Positions 24,229-32,591 of a stretch of 64,000 nt of DNA are shown piece after piece. Source of the DNA: Deinococcus sp. QL22 (GTDB lineage: Bacteria; Deinococcota; Deinococci; Deinococcales; Deinococcaceae); contig NZ_CP097158.1 in the NCBI RefSeq assembly GCF_023370075.1, positions 48,427 through 112,426 of the forward strand. Reading direction: 5' to 3'. A program made the translations under genes and the position numbers. The notes under the pieces are model-generated. The model had not been told where the DNA came from. It searched no databases and worked only from the letters and a program-made list of their open reading frames with translations. Numbering within the stretch: position 1 is the first letter of the stretch; each line of letters opens with the position of its first letter.

Positions 24229-24256
24229 GACTCTCCAGTCGTCCAGTCTTCCTGCT

Positions 24257-25159
24257 CTAGCGAAGCCCGCTGTTCCTCGCCCAGTTGATAATGGCGGTGT
24301 TCGCGGCACTTGCCTTCTCAAAGATGGCCGCGTGTGCCGCCCCCGGGATGATCACCAGCGTGCTCCCTGGCACGTTCTGCTGCATTTTGAGGCTGAACTC
24401 CGGTGGATACACGGTGTCTTCCCGGCCCTCCAGGATCAGGGTCGGTACGGTGATGGTCTTGAGGGTCGTCAGCGAGTCTGGGCGGGTGGCCAGTACATTG
24501 GCTCCGGCCACGTCCGCCGCGACGCTGGCCTGCTTCACGATGTTCGTCAGGAGAGCGGCGTCTGCGGGTCGCTCCGCCCGCGTCTGGCCGGTCAGCATGT
24601 CCTTGAGCAGCTCGGGGGCCAACGACTGCGGGCCGAAGGTCACGGCTTTTTGGGCCATGCCCTTCCAGATATTTTGCTCCACGATGCCGGCCGGGTTGGC
24701 GATGGTGTCGATCAAGATCAGCCCCAGGAAGCGTTGTGGGGCGGTGCGGTACATCTCAAAGGCGATGGGGCCACCCATCGACATGCCGCCGATGATGGCT
24801 TTGGAAAGGTTGAGTTGATCCATAACCGCGAGGGCGTCCTGGGCGTAGGTTTCCAGGCTGCCGGGGTTTTCAGCGGGCGCGGTGCTCTGGCCATACCCCC
24901 GGTGATCAATGGTGATGACCCGGTAGCCCGCAGCGGCGAGGGGAGCCCGGTTGCGAGCGAACAATTCGCCGGAGAGCGGGTAGCCGTGCAGCAGCAGCAT
25001 CGGTGTGCCGGTTCCAACACTGACGTAGTGGATGCGGGCCCCATTGACGTCGAGGAAGCCGTCTTGCATGGCCGCGCCCTCGCTGCCTCCGGCAAGCGCA
25101 GACGTGGCCAAGAGGGAGAGAGAGAGCAGAGCAGCGTGATGCAGTGGGAAACGTCGCAT
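24257..25159 (-). CDS. Exported alpha/beta hydrolase
   Basis: 300 aa; ATG at 25159 has AAGGA 6 bases upstream. N-terminal signal peptide (LHHAALLSLSLLATSALAGG). The alpha/beta hydrolase fold has the oxyanion motif LLLHGYP (about 55-61), nucleophile Ser127 in GGMSMGG, Asp248 in LEGREDTVYPP and His276 in PGAAHAAIF. The catalytic triad is complete. The likely activity is an esterase or peroxidase-like hydrolase outside the cytoplasmic membrane; the substrate cannot be told from sequence. Confidence 0.87.
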   Translation of the reverse strand: MRRFPLHHAALLSLSLLATSALAGGSEGAAMQDGFLDVNGARIHYVSVGTGTPMLLLHGYPLSGELFARNRAPLAAAGYRVITIDHRGYGQSTAPAENPGSLETYAQDALAVMDQLNLSKAIIGGMSMGGPIAFEMYRTAPQRFLGLILIDTIANPAGIVEQNIWKGMAQKAVTFGPQSLAPELLKDMLTGQTRAERPADAALLTNIVKQASVAADVAGANVLATRPDSLTTLKTITVPTLILEGREDTVYPPEFSLKMQQNVPGSTLVIIPGAAHAAIFEKASAANTAIINWARNSGLR

Positions 25160-25872
25160 AGGGTTCCTTCGCCTTCCAGGTGAGGAGCGGGCCACTGGTG
25201 ACGGCCTGAAGGCTGGTGTCGTTTACCCTAGGGGTTGCCAGACACGGGCAGGAAAGAAGGAAGCAACACGAAGACTTTACCCATTGCCTGAGAAGCGATT
25301 AGCTGGTTCTCATCCAAGAATTCAGCCTGAACCGGGTCTCCTGACTTTAAGTGCCGCAGCGACGACGGGGATTCATCCTAGAGCAGTGCCCCAGAGGGAA
25401 ACAAAGCGCTTCGTCGCTGTCTCAAATGACTTTCAACGGCCACAAGTGTCCTTGGTGCAGTGGCTGGGGAGCCGCTTGCAAGCGAGGCGCTTCCCCTCTC
25501 CATCCAGGAGAAGGTAGGGTGAAGTTTCGACTTAACCTTGCCCTGCTCGGCACAGCCCACTTCTACAGGATCCACAGGGGCAAAAAGACCGAGGTGATGT
25601 TGAGCGAGCTCCGTATCCTCATACCGAGTTCAGCCCAACGCCGGAGACCCCTCCACAAGCGCTTCGCTCGCGTGCTTCGGTGTTCCAATGCACTGGGGAA
25701 CCCGCTCTCTACCCATCGAATTACTGTCGGACGGCATGGCCTCAATCACCGTCGCAGTCGAATTGCATGGTTTGACTTGACCTGGATTGAGTGGGCTCAT
25801 GGTTGAGCGCTGCCTCAAGAAAGTGGAATGGTTTCCTAATGGAAGGAAACGGCAGACCTGACACCATCAGCT
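25160..25872. other. Intergenic region with possible relics
   Basis: About 710 bases. The minus strand near 25540-25640 reads YEDTELAQHHLGLFAPVDP with stops either side, suggesting an old gene fragment. No family recognised and no intact gene. Confidence 0.3.
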
Positions 25873-26121
25873 ATGACTCAGAACTCCAAAGACACGAGCC
25901 CGCTCGGGCGTTCCGTGGAAGAGGTGGAGGATACCCCCGTGCAGCCGGCCCAGGAACAGGGCGGCTTACTGAGTGGACTGCTCCATCCCTCTCCGGCGAG
26001 TGAGCAGCAGGAGACGGGCGAGGCCCCCAGCCTCGGACAGGTTTTTACGCATGCGTTGGGAATGAATGACGGTGAGGCGCGGAACAAAGACGCAGACAAC
26101 GACACGACGGACAGCTCATAA
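25873..26121 (+). CDS. Small acidic disordered protein
   Basis: 82 aa, rich in Glu, Asp, Gln, Ser and Pro, with no hydrophobic core except LLSGLLHP. Probably disordered. It sits 27 bases before the DUF6582 gene and is likely co-transcribed. No family recognised. Confidence 0.5.
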   Translation: MTQNSKDTSPLGRSVEEVEDTPVQPAQEQGGLLSGLLHPSPASEQQETGEAPSLGQVFTHALGMNDGEARNKDADNDTTDSS

Positions 26122-26148
26122 GCCTGAGAGTCGGTGTGGAGACGAGCC

Positions 26149-26403
26149 ATGGCCGAACTGAATGACGAGAAACGTAACGAGCTAGGCAACCGCGACTTCG
26201 CTTACGTCGATCAACAAGGGGAACGTCATCTGCCGATTCATGACGAGGCGCACGTGAAGAATGCGGCGGCCCGTTTTTCGCAGACCCATTTTGAGAATGC
26301 GGCGGCCAAACAGCGGGCGGCCCGGCAGATCGTGGCTGCTGCACAGAAACATGGAATTGAGCTGAGTGAAGACGATGTGGTGAAGCAAGCAGCGCAACAT
26401 TAG
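26149..26403 (+). CDS. DUF6582-type small protein
   Basis: 84 aa from ATG 26149. It matches the conserved pattern of a small, widespread family: FAYVDQQGERHLPIHDEAHV, then KNAAARFSQTHFE and ARQIVAAAQKHGIELSED. Members are short, charged, helical proteins of unknown function. Its stop overlaps the end of the kinase relic on the other strand. Confidence 0.75.
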   Translation: MAELNDEKRNELGNRDFAYVDQQGERHLPIHDEAHVKNAAARFSQTHFENAAAKQRAARQIVAAAQKHGIELSEDDVVKQAAQH

Positions 26404-26731
26404 ACGGTCAGACTCAGCGGCTCAAGCTCCGCCCGCACGGACGTGACCAGGATCCCCAGATCCACTACGCCCAACAGCAAAGGATGACGCCACACGCGGG
26501 CCAGATCGAGCATCGCATCAACCAAGGTATTCATCCGGATGGCTGCTTCATCCACCACCTGCAAATAGCGTGCCGCTTTGGAGTCCACGTTCGCTCCCAG
26601 CGTGCTATGCAACAGTCTGTTGAAATGAAACCCGCGATGTGATGCCACACGGGTGTGCAGGTCATGTGACACGCTGTAAGCGAAGGCTTCCAGATTCTCG
26701 TTGGCGAGTGCGGTGCGTTCACGGCGGCCTT
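26400..26731 (-). pseudogene. Histidine-kinase dimerisation-domain relic
   Basis: The minus strand reads ANENLEAFAYSVSHDLHTRV (phospho-accepting His kept), then KAARYLQVVDEAAIRMNTLV and DAMLDLARVWRHPLLLGVVD, stopping after ELEPLSLTV. It is very similar to the HisKA region of the kinase at 29.6 kb (DAMLDLSRTSRQPLLIRLVD) but lacks the sensor part and the ATPase domain. A leftover of a duplicated kinase gene. Confidence 0.7.
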
Positions 26732-27153
26732 ACACTCACGGGGCGTGGAGCAGATTCAAGTCACCCCAACCGCTCATTGTAATAAGTTCATTGAACAATC
26801 CTATTGGGCCACCAGACCACAGGAGCGGAGTCAACTCGGCTTCAAGAACCCCCGCACCATTGTGCTCCGAAGATTGAACCAGCGTCGTGCCCACTTGGCA
26901 TGGCAAAACACAGTTGAAGTGGCCGTCTGGACTTCAGACGGCCGCTGATTCACTTGTCAGAACCCTCCGTCTCCCGTTGTCAACTTCAGCCGAGATCAAC
27001 AGGATTTACCTGAACCTGGATTAATTTGACCGCGCTCAAACCGGATCTGCGTTCATGTAGCAGGTCTTACGCTGCTGGATGGAAAAGAGCGTACGCCAAC
27101 AAGTTAAGCCTTCACTCTGTTTGGACATTGCCACCTTTTCAAGGACGGATTCT
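26732..27153. other. Leader region of transaldolase, no gene
   Basis: About 420 bases. No clear gene; the promoter of the transaldolase gene should lie in its right part, but I see no strong consensus. Confidence 0.3.
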
Positions 27154-28155
27154 ATGAACAAGCTTGACCAACTGAAAGGCATGTCTATTGTTGTGGCTGA
27201 TACAGGCGATATCGAGGCCATCAAGCTGTATCAACCCCGCGACTGCACCACCAATCCCTCTCTCATTTTGAAGGCGGCCCAGTTGGTGGGCTACGAGAGC
27301 CTGCTGGCTGAAGCGCGGCGCTGGCTCGCCGGAAAAGAGAGTCTGGATGACATCATTGACAAGCTGACCGTGCGAATCGGCACTGAGCTGACCCGCATTG
27401 TGCCCGGCGACGTCAGTACCGAGGTAGACGCCCGCCTGTCGTTCAATACAGACGCCATGCTGAGCCGTGCCCGCCGCCTGATCGCGCTGTATGAAGGCCA
27501 GGGTGTCGGCCGCGACCGCATCCTGATCAAGCTGGCGGCCACCTGGGAAGGCATTCAGGCCGCCCAGATCTTGGAAAAGGAAGGCATTCGCTGCAACCTG
27601 ACCCTAATTTTTGGGCTGGAGCAGGCCGTGGCCTGCGCTCAGGCCGGCGTCTTCCTGATTTCACCCTTCGTGGGCCGCATCACCGATTGGTATAAAAAGT
27701 CTACCGGAATCCAGGATTACCCTATTGATGAAGACCCTGGCGTGCAGTCGGTTCGCAAGATTTACAGCCACTTCAAGGAGCAGGGGTACGCGACGGTGGT
27801 CATGGGCGCGTCGTTCCGCAGCGTGGCTCAGGTGGAAGCCCTGGCCGGCTGTGACCGCCTGACCGTCAGCCCGCAACTGTTGGGCGAACTGGCTGCCGAT
27901 GAAGGCGTGCTGGAGCGCCAGTTGCAGCCCAGCGAAGGCCAGCGTACCGAACCCGAAATCACCGAAGCGGACTACCGTTGGAGCCTCGCAGAAAACCCGA
28001 TGGCCGGCGAAAAGCTGAACGAAGGGATTCGCCAGTTTCACCAGGACACCCAGAAGTTGCGCGAATTGCTGGGGATAACGGTCAAGGAGGTTGCCGTCAG
28101 CAGTCAGGAGAAGGGTGTTGCCTTAAGCGGGCTGGGGCAGGCTGACTCGCCGTGA
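27154..28155 (+). CDS. tal: Transaldolase
   Basis: 333 aa; AAGGA 9 bases before the ATG at 27154. Class I (TalB-like) transaldolase that moves a dihydroxyacetone unit between sugar phosphates in the non-oxidative pentose phosphate pathway. Schiff-base Lys126 in ILIKLAATWEG; the early Asp in VVADTGD and TTNPSLILKAAQ are also conserved. C-terminal region SFRSVAQVEALAGCDRLTVS completes the barrel. Length fits the TalB group (about 317) with a short extra tail. As plasmid cargo it could raise NADPH-linked carbon flow under stress. Confidence 0.95.
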   Translation: MNKLDQLKGMSIVVADTGDIEAIKLYQPRDCTTNPSLILKAAQLVGYESLLAEARRWLAGKESLDDIIDKLTVRIGTELTRIVPGDVSTEVDARLSFNTDAMLSRARRLIALYEGQGVGRDRILIKLAATWEGIQAAQILEKEGIRCNLTLIFGLEQAVACAQAGVFLISPFVGRITDWYKKSTGIQDYPIDEDPGVQSVRKIYSHFKEQGYATVVMGASFRSVAQVEALAGCDRLTVSPQLLGELAADEGVLERQLQPSEGQRTEPEITEADYRWSLAENPMAGEKLNEGIRQFHQDTQKLRELLGITVKEVAVSSQEKGVALSGLGQADSP

Positions 28156-28204
28156 CCGAGCTCACCCCCTCCCGCCACCGCTAGCCTGGGTCGTGGCTTC
28201 AACG

Positions 28205-28645
28205 TCATGAGGCGTTGTCGCGATGAATGAACATCCAGACGAGGCGTTCGAGAGGCTCTGGTTTGCGGCTGAAGGACAAGCTCTTGCGAACCAAATGAGC
28301 GATACGGAGCCGCAGGGTGGCGTTGAACCGTTCGATCTGTTGTGTCCTGCCGATGACGTGCAGCGCACCAAAAACAACGCCTTTGTCGGCACTGAGGCCG
28401 TCGGTATGACACACGGCATCGAGATACGGGGTGGGGAGGCTCTGCCACAGCAGGGAGGCTCCAGCGGCAGCTCGGTTTCCGATGAAACAGCCGACGATCT
28501 GGCGGGTGGCACGGTTCATGGCGAGCCAAGTCCAGATGTTCGTTGTCTGCTGCGCCACACAGGTGCATAGCTCATCGCACTCCAGCACCAGCGGGGCTGG
28601 TGCTGGAGTGCTTACACTTTTTTGCGACAGGTGATTCAAACTCAA
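28205..28645 (-). CDS. IS1-family transposase, InsB part
   Basis: 146 aa. IS1 InsB signature: ECDELCTCVAQQTTNIWTWL, then HTDGLSADKGVV and the C-terminal RFNATLRLRIAHLVRKSLSF ... WMFIHRDNAS. DDE residues appear present, but translation normally needs a frameshift from InsA, which is broken here. Confidence 0.8.
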   Translation of the reverse strand: MSLNHLSQKSVSTPAPAPLVLECDELCTCVAQQTTNIWTWLAMNRATRQIVGCFIGNRAAAGASLLWQSLPTPYLDAVCHTDGLSADKGVVFGALHVIGRTQQIERFNATLRLRIAHLVRKSLSFSRKPEPLERLVWMFIHRDNAS

Positions 28646-28919
28646 TGGTGTGTGGCACGGTCTGGATCAGGGACTGGAGATGGCGGCGGAACCGGCTGCG
28701 ACTGATCCCGATGACGCGGCAAATGCCTCGGTGGGACAAGCGTTCGGACAGCAAATGGTCAACCAAGGTCACAGTTCCAGGCGAAACCGCACTTCAGGTG
28801 TGATTCAGGGTGAACTAATGTCGGCGCACGCGGCCCAGATACCGTTGTTTTCCCGTATGGGCGTGACTGTTTTTGACGATATAGACGCCCTCGCACGCTG
28901 GACACGTCAGGCCGTTCAT
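28572..28919 (-). pseudogene. IS1-family InsA with two in-frame stops
   Basis: From ATG 28919 the frame reads CPACEGVYIVKNSHAHTGKQ (zinc-finger part), hits TAG (28817-28815), then TGA (28796-28794), and continues in frame as VTLVDHLLSERLSHRGICRV, the HTH part. The second zinc-finger Cys pair is mutated. Confidence 0.75.
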
Positions 28920-29011
28920 GATCCATTGAACGGCAATCATTCCTCAGAAGCCACGACCATCCACGTGCATAGTTTGACATCCCCTGCATACCGCGCTATA
29001 TTAGAGAAATC

Positions 29012-29037
29012 AAAGGCGATCCTCCGGGGTCGCCTTT
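29012..29037. terminator. Terminator-like hairpin
   Basis: AAAGGCGA / TCGCCTTT (8-base stem, 10-base loop) followed by CTTCG on the plus strand. It lies between the IS1 remnant and the WGxxGxxG gene and could act on either strand. Confidence 0.5.
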
Positions 29038-29092
29038 CTTCGTTGAGATGCGCCGGGTGTTCAAGCAGCTGAGAGGATCAAGCGGCAGCAAC

Positions 29093-29121
29093 AAGCCCGA
29101 CCTCGAACATAGGCCGGGCTT
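29093..29121 (-). terminator. Terminator-like hairpin after the WGxxGxxG gene
   Basis: AAGCCCG / CGGGCTT stem, 15 bases beyond the stop of the minus-strand gene, followed on that strand by GTTGCTG. The T-run is weak. Confidence 0.45.
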
Positions 29122-29135
29122 CAGGGCGCTGAGGA

Positions 29136-29366
29136 TCAGCGTTGGGTGGTATTTGAGGTAACGACGCGCTCCGGTTGTCGCCGTAAACCCGCCAGGCCCG
29201 CCAAGCCCAAGAGGCCCAGCCAGCCCCAGTCAAATCCGTCATCGTTGTTATTGGTGGTGTTGGTGGTCGTGGGCGTATCCGTGGCGGTGGCGTCCGTAGC
29301 GTCTTGCGCGAACGCGGGCGTAGCCAGGGTCAAGGTGCACAGCAGCACAGCAGTTTTGAGCTTCAT
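29136..29366 (-). CDS. WGxxGxxG family small secreted protein
   Basis: 76 aa with GAGGAG before the ATG. Signal peptide (LKTAVLLCTLTLATPAFA), a Thr/Asn-rich spacer, then DWGWLGLLGLAGLAGLRRQ, the WGxxGxxG anchor motif ending in Arg. Such proteins are short, exported and membrane-anchored by the Gly-rich helix; function unknown. Divergent from the sensor kinase gene at 29.6 kb. Confidence 0.85.
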   Translation of the reverse strand: MKLKTAVLLCTLTLATPAFAQDATDATATDTPTTTNTTNNNDDGFDWGWLGLLGLAGLAGLRRQPERVVTSNTTQR

Positions 29367-29608
29367 AGAATCTCCTCAAGACTCTGGACAGGGCCAAAAG
29401 TCTGAACCCCGCATTCTGTTTCCTTGGGCGAACCCCGCTCTCCCAGATCCATGAAGCTGCCTTGGCCCTAGCCACGGCAAACCTTGCGCTCCGGCTCACG
29501 TCCGGTGGACTCCCGTCCCTAGGGGGCCAAAGCTCTACGGCCCTCCCTGAATGGCTGCCCAACCCTCATAAACGGTGGGGCAGTCATGGCGTCACGGTAT
29601 GGTGCCTT

Positions 29609-31858
29609 ATGTCTGATCCCGCTCGCCCCGCCCCAGGCGATTCGCTCAGTGAACGGCTCCAAAGCGTGACGGAATCACTCGCGGCAGCGGCGACCCCCGT
29701 TGCCGTCTTCCACATCGTGCTGCACCCAGCTCTCGAGGCCTTAGGTGCAATTGCAGGGGTCGTGCTGCTCCAGCAGGACGGCCACGGGCTGCACGTGGCG
29801 GCCATGCAGGGGTATGCCGAAGGCGAACAGACCCTCTGGCAAGACGGCACCTTCGAGGTCTTCTCGCCCATCCAAGATTGTCTGGAGCAGCGGGCGGCCC
29901 TGTACTTCGAGCATCAAGAGGCGCTCTTGGCCGCCTACCCCCAGCTCATAACCCCGCCGATCGGCGTGACCGTGGTGGCCACGGCGGTGGTGCCTGTGCT
30001 ACTGATTGACCAGACCCTGGGTGTGATCGTGCTGGTGTTCAGTGAACCGCATGAGTTCACCCCCGAAGAACGCCGGTTCCTGCGCATCCTCGCGGCCCAG
30101 TCCGCCTTGGCGCTTGACCGGCTGACCTTAAGCACCCAACTGCAGCAACAAGCCGAAGCCCTCAGCGCCTTTGCGGCCTTCACTGAAGCCGTAGGCCTGA
30201 ACACCGACTTGGAGACCCTGACCCAGCGGGCCAGAGAGGTACTGCGGGCCAGCTTCCCCGACCTGGCCCTGTCGTATTACGTGCTGGAAGAAGAGCGGTG
30301 GGTGCCCGCCTGGTTGGACCAGGTGCCAGACGACCTCAGACGTGTGTTGGTCGCGGGGCTGCCCTTGGACACCCCCGCCTACCTGCAAGCCGTTCAAACA
30401 GAAGTGCCCGTCTTCATTGACCACTGGGACGGTGAAGTGCAGCGGATTCCGCATACGGAAACCTTTAGTGCGGGCGCGTTTGCACCCTACTTTCGCCAGG
30501 GGCAACCCGTGGGCATGTTGGTGGCGGGGTTGCACGACGAACCCCGCTGGACGTCTCAACACCGGGTGGTGCTCACGGCCCTCTGGCGCGGCTTGGGCGG
30601 CGCGCTTGACCGGGCGGAGCAGGCGCGGCAACTCGAGGGCCGGGCCGCGCTCGACGCCTTCGTGGCCCTGACCGAGGCCGTTGGGGTGGAGACAGACCTG
30701 AATGTTCTGGCCCTCCGGGCCATCCAGGCGATGCAAGCGGCCCAGCCCGAGCTAGGCGTGATCTATTACGAATTGGCCGGCGCGCTGTGGAAACCCAGGG
30801 TGATGTCTGAAGAGATCCCACCCGAGGTCGCCGCCGTCCTGCGCGCCGGGTTGCCGCTGGAGACCCCCAGTCTGATGGCCGCCCTCCAGACCCATGGGCC
30901 GAGCTTCACCGAGGGCTGGGACGCAGAGACGGAGGGGGTGGCGCAGACCGAGTCGTACGGGGCAGGAGCTTTCTACCCCTATTTCAGCCAGGGACAACCC
31001 ATCGGCCTGTTTTGCATTGGCACGCAGCAGTCCCGGACTTGGACGACGCGCGACCGGGCGCTGTTCACGGCGGTGGGCCGCAGTCTGGGCCTGGCCTTGG
31101 AGCGGGCCGAGGGCGTGGCGCAACTCGCGGCACATGCCCAGGAGGTCGAGCGCAGCAACGCCAAACTGGAAGCGGCCAACGAGGAACTCGAAGCCTTTGC
31201 CTACAGCGTCTCGCATGACCTGCGCACGCCCGTGCGGCACATCAAGAGTTTTAACGACCTGCTCCGGAAAAAGCTTGACCCACACGCGCAATCGGATGCC
31301 CAGATCACCCGGTACTTGGGCATCGTGGACACCGCCGCCTCTCAGATGAACACCCTGATTGACGCGATGCTCGACCTGTCGCGCACGTCCCGCCAACCCC
31401 TCCTCATTCGACTGGTGGACCTGGAGAATTTGGTCACAGCGGCGCGGTCGGAACTGGAGCCGGAAATGCCTGATCAGCGGGTGGAGTGGACGATGGGGCC
31501 CCTCCCGCTGGTGGAGGCCGACCACATCACGCTGCGGCAGGTGATCGTCAATCTGCTGGCGAACGCCCTGAAATACAGCCGCACCCGCCCGGAGGCCCGG
31601 ATTGAAATCTGGGCGGAAGAACGGCCACAAGAATGGGCGGTCTTCGTGCGCGACAACGGGGTAGGCTTTGACCCCAAATACGCGGACAGGCTATTCGGCG
31701 TGTTTCAGCGCCTGCACCGTCAGGAGGAGTTCGAGGGCACCGGAATCGGGCTGGCCAATGTGCGCCGAATCATCACCCGGCACGGCGGCACCGTCTTTGC
31801 GCATGGAAGCTTGGGCGAGGGCGCGACCTTCGGCTTCACCTTGCCCCGCCCACCTTGA
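29609..31858 (+). CDS. Triple-GAF sensor histidine kinase
   Basis: 749 aa from ATG 29609 (upstream frame is unlikely coding). Three GAF domains (about 20-170, 190-340, 345-500); the second and third share the GLPLDTP/GLPLETP signature that also occurs in the kinases at 32.6 and 38.2 kb. HisKA with His536 in AYSVSHDLRTPVRHIKSFND, then a HATPase with N-box NLLANALKYSR (about 650), G1 DNGVGFDPKYA and G2 GTGIGLANVRRI. No transmembrane segment, so it is a soluble sensor. No response regulator is encoded nearby. Confidence 0.9.
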   Translation: MSDPARPAPGDSLSERLQSVTESLAAAATPVAVFHIVLHPALEALGAIAGVVLLQQDGHGLHVAAMQGYAEGEQTLWQDGTFEVFSPIQDCLEQRAALYFEHQEALLAAYPQLITPPIGVTVVATAVVPVLLIDQTLGVIVLVFSEPHEFTPEERRFLRILAAQSALALDRLTLSTQLQQQAEALSAFAAFTEAVGLNTDLETLTQRAREVLRASFPDLALSYYVLEEERWVPAWLDQVPDDLRRVLVAGLPLDTPAYLQAVQTEVPVFIDHWDGEVQRIPHTETFSAGAFAPYFRQGQPVGMLVAGLHDEPRWTSQHRVVLTALWRGLGGALDRAEQARQLEGRAALDAFVALTEAVGVETDLNVLALRAIQAMQAAQPELGVIYYELAGALWKPRVMSEEIPPEVAAVLRAGLPLETPSLMAALQTHGPSFTEGWDAETEGVAQTESYGAGAFYPYFSQGQPIGLFCIGTQQSRTWTTRDRALFTAVGRSLGLALERAEGVAQLAAHAQEVERSNAKLEAANEELEAFAYSVSHDLRTPVRHIKSFNDLLRKKLDPHAQSDAQITRYLGIVDTAASQMNTLIDAMLDLSRTSRQPLLIRLVDLENLVTAARSELEPEMPDQRVEWTMGPLPLVEADHITLRQVIVNLLANALKYSRTRPEARIEIWAEERPQEWAVFVRDNGVGFDPKYADRLFGVFQRLHRQEEFEGTGIGLANVRRIITRHGGTVFAHGSLGEGATFGFTLPRPP

Positions 31859-32591
31859 AACGGGTCTGGGCTGTGCCACAGTCCGAAGTGGCCTGAGTTG
31901 GTCTTGCTCCAATCGCCGACGTCGCCCTTTCAAGAGGCGGTTGTTTCCAGCAGGCGGGGAAGACTTGAGTTGGCCCAGTGTCAGGGAAGCTGTCGCTGAT
32001 CTCCAACTAGGGTCAGATTCGGAGTGTTTTGACGCGGCCTGTTTCGACTTTTAGATCTCGAGTGGACAGACAAGTCTGGAAGTGAGAAACGCTGTTCCGA
32101 CTCTGGGGCGACCCTCTTTTCTGTTGCAGGTGGCGGAATTGAACACCTGCGACGAGAGCGATGAGTAATGCCCGGTCGTGCAGGAGGGAAGACTTTTGCG
32201 CAGAACAATGAATGTTCAAGTTGCTGTTTGAAACCAAGATGGTTGTGGCAGCGGCTGGCCTCCTGCCGTTCGCTGACAGGATTTCTGGGAGTGGGCGCAA
32301 GACCAGCTGTTGTTCGAGTTGCCACGAGTGAGGCGCAAGGTGGCCGAACAGCGGGTGCTTCAGTGGTATCAGGCTGCTGTCTCTCAGGCGGATGGTTGGC
32401 AAAACTCAACTTAGGGATACTCCGTTCCCGCCTTAACGGACGGAGAACATTCCGCATGCCCAACAAGGTTCTGGCGATTTCGTGTCTCCCTCACGAAATG
32501 AATCAAGGCAGCCTTGGCTTCTTCCACACGGCGCGGGCCGGCGCATGCCTAGACTACATCCCACGTATGCTCCCACGCTCTGGCCTACCCC
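31859..32591. other. Intergenic region with a possible gene fragment
   Basis: About 730 bases between two kinase genes. At about 32283-32413 (plus) a short stretch reads FWEWAQDQLLFELPRVRRKV, then LQWYQAAVSQADGW and a stop, with stops before it; probably the tail of a lost gene. Nothing else recognised. Confidence 0.3.

Larger units (their letters stand above)
28189..28958 (-). mobile_element. Inactive IS1-family element
   Basis: GGTCGTGGCTTC (28189-28200) is exactly reversed at 28947-28958. The enclosed 770 bp match the size of IS1 (768 bp). The second frame (InsB) is open, but InsA has two stops. No target duplication is visible. Confidence 0.8.
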
